Shown: piece after piece, positions 1-12,223 of the stretch
How the letters are laid out: each line of letters begins with the position of its first letter
How positions within the stretch are numbered: position 1 is the first letter of the stretch
Source: Pochonia chlamydosporia 170
Taxonomy: Eukaryota > Ascomycota > Sordariomycetes > Hypocreales > Clavicipitaceae
Assembly (NCBI RefSeq): GCF_001653235.2
Contig: NC_035794.1
Span: 2,294,001 to 2,358,000 of the forward strand
Direction of reading: 5' to 3'
Length of the DNA: 64,000 bases
Notes under the pieces: generated by a model
What the model was told of the DNA's origin: nothing
What the model saw: only the letters and a program-made list of their open reading frames with translations
Database searches by the model: none
Position numbers and translations under genes: made by a program

Positions 1-1
1 T

Positions 2-1002
2 CTGCCAGTTGGGCTCAAGTGTGGGTTGAAGATTTCAACATGGGAAAAGGCTGTCGGTATTGTCGACGAGCCTTCAGTCAAGGGCGTGGCTCAGGTTGCT
101 GGAAGCATTGGCTTGACCAAGTCTGGCCAATTTACTGCCGGATTCAGTGACAACGATGGTTGCGCAGGCATTCTAACGAAAATTAGCTGGCGCAATAGGC
201 TCTGGGTTGGACTCATTGGACCAAGTGATGCTCCCGTGTTGGACACTAGTGATCGAACATTGCTTCGTAAATGTATTGGGTACGTCTGTCAACGCCTCGT
301 CTAAAACAACTATCACTAACCGGATATCACAGCAAGGACACTAAGCCGGCAAGACGTGACACTATCGATGCTGTTCGTTCCATGAGAGTGGCACGGAATG
401 TGCCAGAGGGCCATGCCATGGACACAACAGCACAACTTGGCACGCGGTCAAGCTCCTTGACATACAAGATGCAGGCCGTCCCTACAGAGTTGTACAACAA
501 TACGTTGAATCACAGGCTGTCGCAACTCGTGAATCCCACTGGCTCAACCAGGGTTGTCTCCTGCGCCAACGGCAACCTCTACGCCGTCCGCAACGACAAC
601 AACGACAGCAAGTACTGTTTTGGACTATGGGACACTACGAATGAATCAGAGGTTGTCTATGACGGCGTACACAGATCACTCCACTACTACGGTGACACCA
701 TGTCCAAGCTCGGTGTCTCACGTCTTCGAGCAAGTGACTCTGGTGAAGTGCCACGAACTTCTGTCACTCTGGCCCTGCTCCCTCATCGAGACCAGGGTGG
801 CGATGCCTTCTACATTGCCGTAGATCAGGCAGAGCAAGTCTTTTACCCGGTGGTCTGTGACTTTGTGGACCAGGGCCTATCCAAAGTGTTTGTGGTGAAC
901 GACCCTGACAAGGGGATCGAGATCTTGCAGCGAAAGGACGTCATGTACTCGATAACCGGAGGCGAAGTGGCCAAATGCCAGCTTTTGCCATTGAAACCAT
1001 AG
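2..1002 (+). CDS. Unrecognised protein, 5'-truncated by the window edge
   Basis: I do not recognise this family. The reading frame is open from base 2 with no upstream stop, so the real start lies before the window. Exons are 2-279 and 333-1002. The 53-bp intron has donor GTACGT, a CTAAC branch site and acceptor CAG, and it joins the frames correctly (phase 2 to 1 nt), giving a 315-residue C-terminal part. The visible protein is hydrophilic with mixed charge. It shows no membrane segment and no catalytic motif that I know. Its C-terminal half has many hydrophobic beta-like stretches, which suggests a globular beta-rich domain. It is followed by 2.2 kb without a clear gene. The coding call rests on the clean splice and the long open second exon. 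Confidence 0.6.
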
Positions 1003-3238
1003 GTACACGGCACTCCTTGACTATGTACAATGTTAGTAATGGCGGTATGTAATTTGATGGCATGATACTTGATCAGCCACCACAAGAAGGGGACAAAGAC
1101 TAATATGCAGCCTTGACTGTACCCCGAAAATATACGCTTGTTGTACACGAATGACCTGCAACTGTATCATAATGTATGAAGCTTTGTGTAATTCTTGGCC
1201 ACAACTCGGCGCGTGCGTTCTTTTCCGAAGCGTGGAGAAAGCTGCGTGTATATCCGAGACTTTGGTACTGATATGGGATGCGCGTAACACTGCAGAGCTG
1301 GCATTCGCCGAGAGACTTACATGTAAAAATTATAATGTGTCACATCGTGTCAGAGATACTCCGTCTCCACAGAGACAACGGGCCAGCGCCACGGGTACTA
1401 GCAGTGTGATGATGCGCCTCGACATGAGACATGGCGGAGAGGGGAATGCGGTTGACACCGAGCTTAACACCGGTCTTGCTCTGGTAGAGGCTATGCTGCA
1501 TATAGCCGTGTATTGGAAGCAGATGGTTCGGACCAGCTACGGGATGAGGCGGCAGCAGGTCGTGATCGCAGCTCGAGCTTCTTTTGTTTTGGTCGCGATG
1601 TGGAAATGCCGTGGAAGCCACGAGACCCGGGCTAGATTGGCGAAAGCTCAAAACGTGTGCCTAAATGACGTGTAATTTTACTGCGTTTCAGCTATTTACA
1701 CAGGACTGATGGCATCGAATCTGTTTACTACGCGGATTACTGCAAATCTTTAGACCACGCTGTATGAAATGTCCTGCTGAGCATATGACCCGGGATGTAG
1801 TTGTGGCACATGATACGAAGCTCCGTCCTGTGAGCAAAACACCGTTCACAGATTGCTAAATGGAGAAAGAAACGTACGGTCTCGACGAATTGAATAGCAT
1901 CATGAAGTTGCCAGAGTGTACTACACGTATATATTGGTTACGGATCAGCTGAGTGGTAGCCGCCGTTAGCGCACAACGGCACAGGATGTGATTTGGACTC
2001 TGGTATTTTATGTGATGAGTGTACTGAATGAATGTAAACGGCTTGCAATAATCAAGCCTTCATCACCATGTCATGATCACGGGCTGGCCTTAGCGGTGTC
2101 CTCGTTATTTGTTATGAAAATATCCATCGACAAACGCTAAAGGTTGCTCGGATCAGCAACGAAGACCCGCGTGAGCGTTTACTGGAGGAGATCGCGAGCG
2201 AATACATGGTTCTTTCCCGTCAATCTCGGTAGATGGTTCAGATATAAACCAGGCGGTTCGCTTGACTGAACCACTTGCAAACTCTTCATAACGTACGAGT
2301 TTGGTGGTGGACGGGGTGTCTATCACATTGAGCCTGCAATACCCCCCACCCAAATAAAAACAATTCAGAACTACAAACTAAACTCATCTATGCAGTCCCT
2401 GTAGTCAGAATAACTCTTTCCACTATTCTTCCTGCCATGATCCAATCTCGAAGACATTGGGGACACAGCTTACACGGAGGGTGCCTAGTGTGATTGCCTG
2501 AAAGTGGCTGCAGCAGCCAGCGGTGCCACCAACAATAGCGGACCAAACTGTTGGTAACTTATACATTGACAAGACAATAGGAACACGAGGCAATTGTTGG
2601 CCCAAAAATGTATTGTCTTGTCCCCTGAGTTGGGCTCTTGGCGGGCGGGTTGAACCGGCGGCATGGATATCAAATGGATTTCGCTCCGCCACGGGCGCAC
2701 CAGATGCTGCAAGATGCTCTTATGACCGCCCTTAGTGTCACCGCTGTATAGACCGGCATGTTTTATCTAGTTGCCGGATGTGGGTTGACAAGGTGACTCG
2801 GGGGACGACGGCGTCGGGGATATACTCAATATTTGCCCAATATGCAATCGCCACATTGTGTGGACAATATAGCAGTTGCGTGGAGATGGTCACGCTTTCG
2901 GAAGCTGCTTTTGAGACGCAGGACATATGATTCTCATGGACGGTAGAGGGTCAATGATGGTCATTGAGCCAGGATACCAATGCTGTTCTTCACTGGAAGC
3001 TTGCTGCACAGTCGGCTTGTTCAACAAGTGGCCCTGCATCCCGGCAGGGTGAATGCCCAGGCCATTGCTGTCTTAAACTCGCTTGGTGCCTGTGATTAAA
3101 TGCCGTGCATTTGGAGTTTGTGGCTAAATAGTGAAATGTGGTCAGTTGTTTCTGACGCAAATAGATATAAGTGCAAATCTTTGCCGAATACCCAACCTGA
3201 CATCCTGACATCATCTCCCCCAACCACTGAACTTCGCG
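1003..3238. other. Intergenic, 2.2 kb, no supported gene
   Basis: Open frames here reach 174 codons on + (1151-1675), but they overlap a comparable antisense frame, have no domain-like composition and do not splice into anything longer. The segment before 3239 is presumably the promoter of the monooxygenase. I see no repeat or mobile-element signature. Confidence 0.5.
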
Positions 3239-5315
3239 ATGAAGGTTGCCATCGTTGGAGGTGGCCCTTCTGGTCTCGTTACTCTCAAGTATCTCACGCA
3301 GGCTCACCGGTTTCTGGACTGTGATGTCGTCGAGACCCGTCTGTTTGACTATCAACCGCAAGTTGGGGGGACGTTTTCTGCCAGAGTGTACGAGGACGCC
3401 GAGGTAGGTTGCAATACAATACTCTTGCATGTCGAAATACGTTAACATTTAAACAGCTGGTATCTTCAAAACAACTCACCACCTTTTCTGACTTTCGGCG
3501 GCCAAATGAGCCCGACTTTCTCAGTGCAACGAATTATGTCAAGTATCTCAAAGACTACTGCACGCATTTTAACCTGTGGCAGCATATCAACCTCAACACT
3601 CGAGTCATAGAAGTCAGACGCCGCGGCATCGGCCACACAGTTGTGTATGAGACCAACAAAGGCGAGCAGTTCGAGTGGGATTGTGATGCCGTTGCAGTAT
3701 GTTCAGGCTTGCACGTTGAGCCCAATATTCCTGATATTGAGGGACTTGAAAACGTGCCTCAAGTCATACATTCCTCCGCCTTCAAATCCCGAAAACAGTT
3801 TCGTTCAAGCAGGACTGTCATGATTGTTGGTTCTGGAGAGACGGGGGCAGACATTTCCTACCTCGCCGTGACGACTCCGACCGTGGAGAGAGTCATCCTT
3901 TGCCACAGAGACGGAGTCCATTTTGCACCCAAGGTTAGTTTTCTTCCGTGTTTCAATAGCAAACTTTGTGCTAAATTTGACAAGAGGAACCCGGGGCCTG
4001 TTATATTGCCATATCTCCGCAAACCGAATCCCAACGAACCAGGGATCCCTATTGATATTAGTCGAGCAAACATGTTTGACACTGCATATGTTCACAAATC
4101 ACTTCGCCAAAATGATACACTGCTTTGGGAGTACTACAATTTGTACATCAAAACCCTCCTCTTCATATCGTCGGGCACAACTATTGGCATGGATCAGTGG
4201 ATCGGTGCCATTAGCAAGGCGAGACACCATCCGTCAAAGAGTACGCAACTCTCATCGCGTGCTTAGCTACATTCACTGACACACCTTTGCAGTCTTCTTT
4301 AATAAGTCACTGAAAGTGTGCCCCTATATCAGTGAGCCCTACAGACCCAAAATCCCCGGCCCACGGCTCTGGCTCTATTCACTTCGATCATTCTTTGTAC
4401 AAACGCCGATTCCCGACACACATGGTCGGAGAGTTGATCTTGCACCGTTTCCTCTGCGCTTCAGCAAAAGGGGAGTTGTCCAGTTTCGCGACAACGGGCG
4501 TCCAGAGTATGAGCGCATGAAAGAGCAGAATATCCGTCCCGAGACGGTTGTCCTGTGTACGGGATATAAGCAGAGCTTCCCCTTTCTTAATCGCCGGACG
4601 AATGTCACAGGCGCTCCATATGCCACACCAGATTCTGCAAATGTACGACAAATATGGAAATGTGACGACCCAACTGTTGGGTTCATAGGATTCGTGCGTC
4701 CATCTTTGGGCGCCATCCCTCCCCTTTCCGAGATGCAGACGCAGCTGTGGATTGCAAATCTCTTATCACCGTCGAGCATTCCGCGGCCACTGCTGCCTGA
4801 AGACGAGTATCACTACAAGTTGCGGCCGCTACCTGGCGCTAGGATCAACTATGGAGTTGATCACGAAACTTATGCGTACCAGCTGGCACTAGATCTGGAC
4901 TCGGCGCCGGGCTTGTGGGACATTCTTAGTCTTGTCTCTTGGAAGAGAGCAGTAGTATCGTGGAAATTGCTCATTCTTTGGATCTTTGGTGCCAACGTCA
5001 ACGCCAAGTTTCGTCTCAAGGGACCCTGGATGTGGGACGGTGCTCTTGAAGTGTTTACATCGGATGAGTTTTGGCAGACAATTACACGGCGACCAATTAT
5101 TTTTGGTAAGCATGAGAGCCCCAGAAGTGGTATAAAACCTAACGACGACAGGCCATCTCGCTGTTTCTATAATCCCAATGTCGATATTTGGGCCAATAAA
5201 CCTCTTGTTCTGGGTATACTGGACCATTGCGGCCGTCTTGGACTCCGGTTATACGAGGTATTTGAACTACGTGCATTCTCACAGACCTCGCCTAGCAGAT
5301 AAATGCACGGATTAA
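3239..5315 (+). CDS. Flavin-containing monooxygenase (FMO family)
   Basis: Predicted FAD- and NADPH-dependent oxygenase of the FMO/dimethylaniline monooxygenase family, which oxidises nitrogen, sulfur or ketone substrates. Exons: 3239-3403, 3457-3933, 3985-4240, 4293-5105 and 5152-5315, giving about 624 aa. Seen: the N-terminal FAD motif VAIVGGGPSG, a second Rossmann motif MIVGSGETGAD for NADPH, HSSAFKSRKQF at the FMO-signature position, and CTGYKQSFPFL near the C-terminus. The 51-bp intron 3934-3984 keeps the frame and would read through as 17 extra residues; its acceptor (AAG) is weaker than the others. Splicing at 5106/5151 gives a hydrophobic tail (IFGPINLLFWVYWTIAAVL), typical of FMO membrane anchors, while the unspliced frame gives a nonsense tail. 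The substrate cannot be read from sequence, and no cluster partners are visible. Confidence 0.9.
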
Positions 5316-5768
5316 TGGCTGCGACGCACGCAGCATGGATCGCATGCGGAATACCGAGTAATAATGGTGGAGATAACAACACGGACGTGGTGACATTTTT
5401 GGACACATCGGAGCAGAGAGGAGACTGGGAGGCAATTCTTATCATAAGCGGGTAACCAGGTTGGCGAGTTAAAAGGTGCATTAGGGGATCGAAATCTACT
5501 CTCTTGGGTTGTTCTGTGCGTGATGCATGGAATTGGGACGGGGTGAGGGAACGGGGTGGCAGGACACTGATCGCATCTGGCAGCATTTTCTGCAAAGCAA
5601 AGAATAATTGCGTACTGATTAATGAAAATTGGAGATAGGACATGATACAATGGCGGATATGAGGTTTGACAATTCCTAACATGCTGTGAAACTGGCGACA
5701 TCAGCCAACGAACCAGGTGCTGAAGCCTCACATGTAAGGGAGATGGAGATCTTTAAGTCTAACCACCA
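5316..5768. other. Convergent intergenic region
   Basis: This segment lies between the 3' ends of the monooxygenase (+) and the HET-domain gene (-). Antisense open frames across it are overlaps of the monooxygenase end and are not credible genes. Nothing else was seen. Confidence 0.5.
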
Positions 5769-7877
5769 TCACACTATCGTAATCGTCGTAGAAACACCTC
5801 TGTCCCAAAATTCTGGGTTAATTCCCCATGCTATCCCTACTCTGCGGAAACGAGTCGGCACCACAGAAGACATTGGTGTCTGTCCCATCACCTCATCCGC
5901 ACCCAGAAGAACTATCCCAGACGTGCTCATTTTGCCATCTGCAGATTTCTCACTATTCATACAGCACAAAAGCCAGAGCAGCGTTACTTTCCCAACAGGC
6001 GAGCAATCAGCGCAGAGCGGAACATCAAGGCGCATCTCCCCGGTTTTCTCAATCTTTCCTGCACTCAACGACAAGAGAGTTTGTCGATCTTGATGGCCAG
6101 GGGTAAACGTTACGTTGAGGTGATCCTTTGGCGTCGCGTACTGTTCCTGTTTATAAAATGCCATTCCGACCTTGCCCTCGATCGTCAGTGTCCCAGCCTT
6201 GAGGGCGCCGTACGGATCCGAAGAAGCTTGCAAGAACATGTCAACTAGTCGAGGTGTGTATGCTGGATCTGGGTTGGCGTTGAAGCTATGCCAGTAGCCA
6301 TTAATCCATGACAGGTAATGAATCGGTCCCTTGACAGATGCCCACGACCAACTGGGTCCAAGGTAGTCCGACGGCCGACTGTGTTGCTTGAATCCGCGGC
6401 CAACATGCCAGTTACTCGCCCACATGAGACAATGAGCAAAATACGACTTCCAAAGACCCGCATAGTATTCGTCCGAGGTGGATTCGGCTATGGATCTTGC
6501 GATACCAGAAAAAGCTGGAAGTATGTCTGTTTGCTTGGTGAGGGCACGGCTGGTGTAGCGGTCGACAAGCTCGAACCACGAGAGCCTCTGCTTTGTGACG
6601 GAGTCTATCGGCTTTGAGCCGCTGCGTGGCATACCGATGAGAGTTGGTCTCGCGAATGATCCTCCATCAAAGAGGCGTCCGACGTCAAAGGAAGCAGGGT
6701 CGCCCCAGGGGAACTCGATGGTTGCTCTCAATTCGCGACATTCCCAACGGATTGTGTCTTTGCAGTAGTGAACTATACGAGGTGAGAGCTCTCGTTCTTG
6801 AAGAGTCCATCCTCGCTGCGTCAAGGGATCGATCCCCAGAATCTGTCCAATTGGGTATGTGTCCCTACTCCAGAGGCGAATCGTTCGTGAAGTCTCCAAC
6901 GGCGTCTCGGATGTTGAGGCGTCGACGTTGACATGACACTCAATGTCTACAGGACCGCAAGATCGAACAGCATCAACCACTTGGCATCCACCACGGCCAT
7001 CTGCAGATCCCGATGCCGCTATAGTGAGATATGCATTGGAGTATACGGATGCCATTTGAGCGGCTTCTTGTTCCCAGTCGGCGCGCGAATCTTGAATAAT
7101 ACACAACGAGTCGATCCAGACGTATGGTATCCCAATACGGCGAGTGTTTTGGATGAAATCTTGAAAGGTTCGGGGCAGATCCCCCTCCGTAATGGAAACC
7201 AGATGATCACTTAGTGTTTTTGATCTTGTTTTACCAGCCGCTGGCATGGTTAGACCCCAGCAGTGACTCAGTGCATTGTACCGTTGATCCGCAGCCTTGA
7301 TGTCCGAACTCAACACCAAGGCCAGTTTCGGGTCACCAGAGCTTCCCACATCGATGAGTCGAGTTGGAAGGGAGCGTGTCCCATGAAGGCAAGTTTTGTG
7401 GTTTTCCAGGCAATCTTTTGACCAGTGCTGTATCAGCTGAGCCTCGTACACAAGGTGCAAGCCAGCCTGGTCCCCATGAGGAACAGGTTGCAGACTATCC
7501 GAATTTTCTGCAATTCAGTTAGTTGTCTGCACATCTTGCGACGATACGAAGCGTATACTCCAGTCAGGCGGGACAGCAAAGCCGCGAAAGTGACCAGCCT
7601 CTGTCCATCCAAGCCTCACGACCTGCCACCCAAACTTGGTGCTGCTCAAACGCACAGGGTCTTCCGGGTTCCAGGTTTGTGAGAGTGCGTATTTCCCAGC
7701 GTGCTCGGAATTACTACTCTCTATTGCGTGGTGAATGAGATGGCAGCCCTTGCATCCCGTGGCAGCCGATTTTTTCAGAGCTTCTATGCTGGGCTGGTGG
7801 TCGTATGTGCTCTGTTCGTTGCGGAGGAAGCTGAACAACTTGGCGGGAATATTGCTGCAGTATTCGCACAAACTCAT
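5769..7877 (-). CDS. HET-domain (heterokaryon incompatibility) protein
   Basis: Fungal HET-domain protein, 685 aa from exons 7877-7559 and 7507-5769. The 51-bp intron has donor GTATAC, branch site CTAAC and acceptor CAG. HET domains trigger cell death after fusion of unlike strains and are also found in large families of unknown role. Seen: the HET core beginning YNALSHCWG at about residue 183, then IPYVWIDSLCIIQDS and a WEQEAAQMASVYSNAYLTIAA block, and a C-terminal part ending in an RFRRVGIAWG stretch usual for the family. The N-terminus carries two CxxC pairs (CEYC near residue 4 and CKGC further on), possibly metal binding. I chose the ATG at 7877 because the frame upstream has only a GTG. 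Allele specificity and partner cannot be told. Confidence 0.92.
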
Positions 7878-9971
7878 TGTCACAGGTTGTCTCTCTTGAG
7901 TTCAATCGAATGTCGACGCGGCGATGAGCGTATGGAGAGGAGGTCAAGTCTACTTTGCAACTTCAGTGACATGACCAGTTTAAGTATTGATGTCGCATGT
8001 TTGTTGACTCTGGTTAGACTATTGGTAGGGCTGAAGGGGCTGTGTCTGACAGAAGCTGAGGTTCGGGCCGGCACGAAAATGTGGCTTGGTTGTAGTAGGT
8101 GAGGGCAAATCTCGTTCGGGCTAACAAAGAGCATTATGAGATAGGTTATGTTGAGGGTGGTTCTCGGCCGATTGTCTAGACTGTTCATGCCGGTACTTTG
8201 TCTTCTGGGCTCTTCGACTGGGATTGCGTTGAAGCATTTCCGAGGCGAGACTCACGGCCTAAGAGTCTAGACTCGTCTCATTGTTACCTTATGGTGTACT
8301 TGACATGTCCAATTGAGTCACCTTAATTGACCAGGTGGTTGAGCCATAAAAAAACATCTGCGGCAGTAGTTGTTGTTGAGTTGACGGGAAATTGGGGCGA
8401 CGGCTGGAAGTACAGGAGAAGGCAGATACTTCTCTGCCGTAAAAGGGCGAAAGTTTCCAAACCCGTAGCAGAAATGGAGAGCAACACAAGGTATGAGTTG
8501 CCTGAGTGTTGGGTTAAGCTACCAGGCGACTTTGTCAACGAGATGTCTGTTTTGTAGTGGCCTCAACTTGAGGCATAGCGTCCAGGTATTGGAATTGATT
8601 GCAAGCCCGGGCGCAAGTGGTTATTTTTATTTGGGAACCCTGGTAATAAGAGCATTTCGGAACGTATAGGTGAAAGAGGACATACCCTGGGCAAGCTCGA
8701 CATGGTTACCATGCGGGCGGAAAGTCCACTTATTAGGTTTCGCAACCAGTGACAAACATGTTTCTTGCACAATTTGGTTGGCATACGATGGCCCGAGGAT
8801 GGCTTATACGCTTCAGCCCTTCTTGCGGCCAGTCTCGGTTGATGCTGATTCACAATGCAAGAGCGAAATGGTCGGATCTGTGTTAGATCCATAAGGTGGC
8901 CGGAATATTGTCAGCCCCAAGTCCCTACTTTGGGTGGTTTGCGAGAGTTGCACCCAAATTCAAAGGAACTGTACAATTTGCCCACAACCACCCAGCGCAA
9001 ACAATATGGCTGGAAAGGTAGAATACCACAGCAAAGTCCTTGGAAACCTGTACAACTCTCGATGCATCTTTATGTCGTTGGAGAACTCACATAATGTCCG
9101 TATTCACTTACGACTTGTTGCCGGGATCGTTTGATGCTCCGACCCTGAGATGAGTTTCCGCAACCAACCTAATCAATACACCACGCAAGCAATTTGAGAA
9201 CAGATACAACATCATGTGATTGGTGTTTTACTTATTTGCCCAAGACAGCAGTCAGAATTATTATGAAACTACAACCAACCTACTGCGTCCTCGGCTCCAA
9301 GCAGCCACGTCCACATGCGGCGTCATACCTGTGACGTTGCCCGACTTCCTCATTGGGAAACCCACGAAACGCACGAATCTTCCCCAGCAAACACAACAGT
9401 ATTTGCCTAGGCAAATGACAACCTCGCAGGTGATGATCATGTGCGCAGACTCAACTTGCGGGGTCCAAGATCGTCACCCCGCACATGTGGCTGATCATCC
9501 ACGTTGTTCAGCATCGCCACGGATGATAGACTGTGGTTTCAAAACATGCGACAACCCAATCGCAAGCCAAGCCGTTATGGATTGCGGGACGGCGGTAAAA
9601 CTGTACCTGAAATAGACTTTAACCTTGCCCAACCGTGAAAGTCAATTCCTAGCAATAGGAGCGGATTGTCAAGTACGGAGCCGGGGTTGACAAAACGGCG
9701 TGTTGGTTCCTTGCACTATCCTCATTTGGCCTCGTTTCAACAAGGCAAGACAGGCGATGTCATGCAGAACGGTTAGCCTACCCACAGTCTGCGAGAAGCT
9801 CTTATATAACGACGTAGTGCCAATATCAGGCCGTGATAACTTGACGGCTGTCGTATTGCTTCCATCTCAAGGGGTCTAGACACAACTCTACGTAAGAAAG
9901 CTGGAGTACTAGCGCCAAGCGACTTTTAGACGGTACAAAAAGTAATCAAACTTGTCGACGAACACATCAAC
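7878..9971. other. Intergenic, 2.1 kb, divergent promoters
   Basis: This segment separates the HET gene (-) from the Sec14-like gene (+), so it holds both promoters. Open frames stay below about 135 codons and overlap each other. I found no signal peptide, domain, splice-joined frame or repeat. Confidence 0.5.
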
Positions 9972-10866
9972 ATGGCTACCAACGGAGCTGGTGCAATCGC
10001 CGAAGGGCATCTCGGCAACCTGACGAGCGAGCAAGAAGCTCTCCTCCGGAAACTGTGGCAAACCGTCTTCATGCTGTACAACATGTTCGAACACACTGGT
10101 CCTATTGTCTCCGACACTGGATCCAAGGCAGAGTCTACAAAGCAACGAACTGGTTTCTTTGGACGCAAAACCTCGGACGCCGCTCCACCACCAAAACAAT
10201 CGGCTGATGTCATGGAAGCACTAAACATCATCACCTCTGACCCGCATGAGCAACAGCGCCTCTTAAAGCAATTTCAGCAGTTGGTTGCCATGCAAAGCCC
10301 AGAGTCCATCAAGCAGTTCAAGGAAGGGTTGGCTGCCGCACCGCCCGAGTCGATTCAGCAGTTGCGCGACGTACTTGCCACTCAGTCCCCAGAAACTCTC
10401 CGCGACTTTCAAAAGATTCTGCATGGGCAGACGGCTCAGTCAATTAGGGCCATGGTGATTGGCGCAGTCAAGCACGAACACCCAGATACTCTGATCCTGA
10501 GATTCTTGCGGGCTCGTAAATGGGACATTAACAAGGCTCTCATGATGATGTTCAAGGCTATGAACTGGAGACATACTGACTTTCATGTTGATGAAGAAAT
10601 TATGCCGCACGGAGAGGCTGGTGCTGTTGAAGACGAGAAGAATGGCGATAAGGCAGCCAAGACGCTGGGCCATGATTTCATGAAGCAGATTCGAATGGGC
10701 AAGAGCTTTTTGCATGGGACTGATAGACACGAACGGCCGATTTGCATTGTTAGAGTTCGGCTTCACAGAGCATCTGACCAATGCGTAGAGAGTATCGAGA
10801 GGTATACAACATACCTGATTGAAACGGCACGATTCGTTCTCAACCCGCCTATTGAGACTGCTGTAA

Positions 10867-10900
<34 letters not shown>

Positions 10901-11589
10901 AGGCTACGAAGATGATGACTGACATTCGGTAGTGCCTCATATTTGACATGACCAGTTTCACACTCGCAAATATGGACTACGTTCCAGTTAAGTTTATGAT
11001 CATGTGCTTTGAAGCCAATTATCCCGAGTCCCTTGGAGTTGTCCTGATTCACAACGCGCCATGGGTCTTTAAGGGTGAGTACTCCAAACTGATTAAAGGT
11101 GCACCCGCTGACCAATACCAAGGTATTTGGAAGATCATTCACGGCTGGCTCGACCCCGTCATTGCTGCCAAGGTTCACTTCACATACGGTCGAAAAGACT
11201 TGGAAGAGTTCATCGCACCAGATCAACTTATCAAGGAGCTTGGCGGCGACGAAGATTGGGAGTACAAGTACGAAGAGCCCATTGAAGGTGAAAACGAGGT
11301 TATGAAGGATACCGAGACTCGAGATAAGCTTCGGAGAGAACGCGAAGATATTGCACAGCGATTCGAGGACGCCACTAAGGAGTGGATTTTGCACGCCGAG
11401 GGACCCAAGGGCGATGAAGTCAAGGCGAAGCGCGATGCGGTGGCTAAGGAGGTTCGCGAGAATTATTGGAAATTGGACAAGTATGTTCGAGCAAAGTCGT
11501 TGTATGACCGGCAGGGATACATTCGAGGTGGAGAGGAGGTCAAGTGGTATGAAGCAAATGGGACGAAAGCAGCAAATGGTTCTGCATGA
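9972..11589 (+). CDS. Sec14-like CRAL-TRIO lipid-transfer protein
   Basis: Predicted phosphatidylinositol/lipid-binding protein of the Sec14 superfamily, about 499 aa, acting at membrane-cytosol interfaces. Exons: 9972-10862, 10933-11074 and 11123-11589. After a roughly 160-residue N-terminal region rich in Q, S and E comes the CRAL-TRIO N-domain (TLILRFLRARKWDINKA). The lipid-binding lobe follows (IFDMTSFTLANMDYVPVKFM and YPESLGVVLIHNAPWVF), then a charged C-terminal helix region. Intron 1 is needed to restore the conserved core: the exon must begin CLIFDM at 10933, after a CTGAC branch site. The 48-bp intron 2 is in frame and would otherwise insert 16 residues between WVFK and GIWK. The overall layout resembles Csr1-type fungal members, but the orthology is an inference. 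Confidence 0.9.
10869..10897. repeat. (CT)n microsatellite inside intron 1
   Basis: A 29-nt uninterrupted alternating TC run starts a few bases after the GTAAGT donor of the first intron of the CRAL-TRIO gene. It occupies much of the 70-bp intron, so its length sets intron length. Confidence 0.97.
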
Positions 11590-12223
11590 GCATGACGAGG
11601 CATGTGGGTTTGGGTGAGTTTTCGTTTGTAACATCATCTTGCTGGTTGGTGCTGCTTCTTGTTGCCTTTGATGCCATGGTGTTTGGTTGATGTGATATAT
11701 CTGGCTGGATTTGGCTATTGTTAGTTTGGCAGATTGGTACACGCACTTGAATACTGATATTGAGCAGTGCTGTCTTTTGAATCACTGAGGAACATTATAT
11801 CGCAGCTCACGAGTTGAAGGCTGACACAGTTGTTAAAGGACCAGAATGCTTGTATACTAGCTAGCGAGTGACGCGTCTTACTATATCTGCCTCTAATCTC
11901 CAATCTCCCAACTCCCATCCCTTGCCATTTCCGGCACATGGAATAGTAACAGAGCTGACCAGCTATCAATCAATATGCGAACTCCCAGTGGTCCAGAACT
12001 GAGCGGTGAGATATCGAGAGTTTCCGAACGCTCCAATGCTCAGTGATCCGGCTTAGACCTTAAGAACTAGAGTCGGTATCACCCGACTGGTCATAAGATC
12101 AGTACTGGTACATAGTGATGCCAGAAGCAAACTTACCAAAGTGCAACTCTTGCCTATTTTCTCAGCCGATGGGACACACTTGGCGTTGTACCTGTGCCTG
12201 ATCAATAACCGGCCACTCAACAG
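11590..12223. other. Convergent intergenic region
   Basis: Shared 3' region of the CRAL-TRIO gene (+) and the small secreted-protein gene (-). Long antisense frames across 10849-11742 are shadows of the CRAL-TRIO gene. No further feature was seen. Confidence 0.5.

Noticed and set aside
1151..1675. 174-codon frame in the first intergenic region
   Set aside because: It has no domain and no signal peptide, is countered by an antisense frame over the same bases, and no splice extends it.
3239..7877. Secondary-metabolite gene cluster around the monooxygenase
   Set aside because: No polyketide synthase, peptide synthetase, terpene cyclase or transferase lies nearby; the only neighbour is a HET-domain gene.
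10849..11742. 297-codon antisense frame
   Set aside because: It is a shadow of the CRAL-TRIO exons and runs through the microsatellite.
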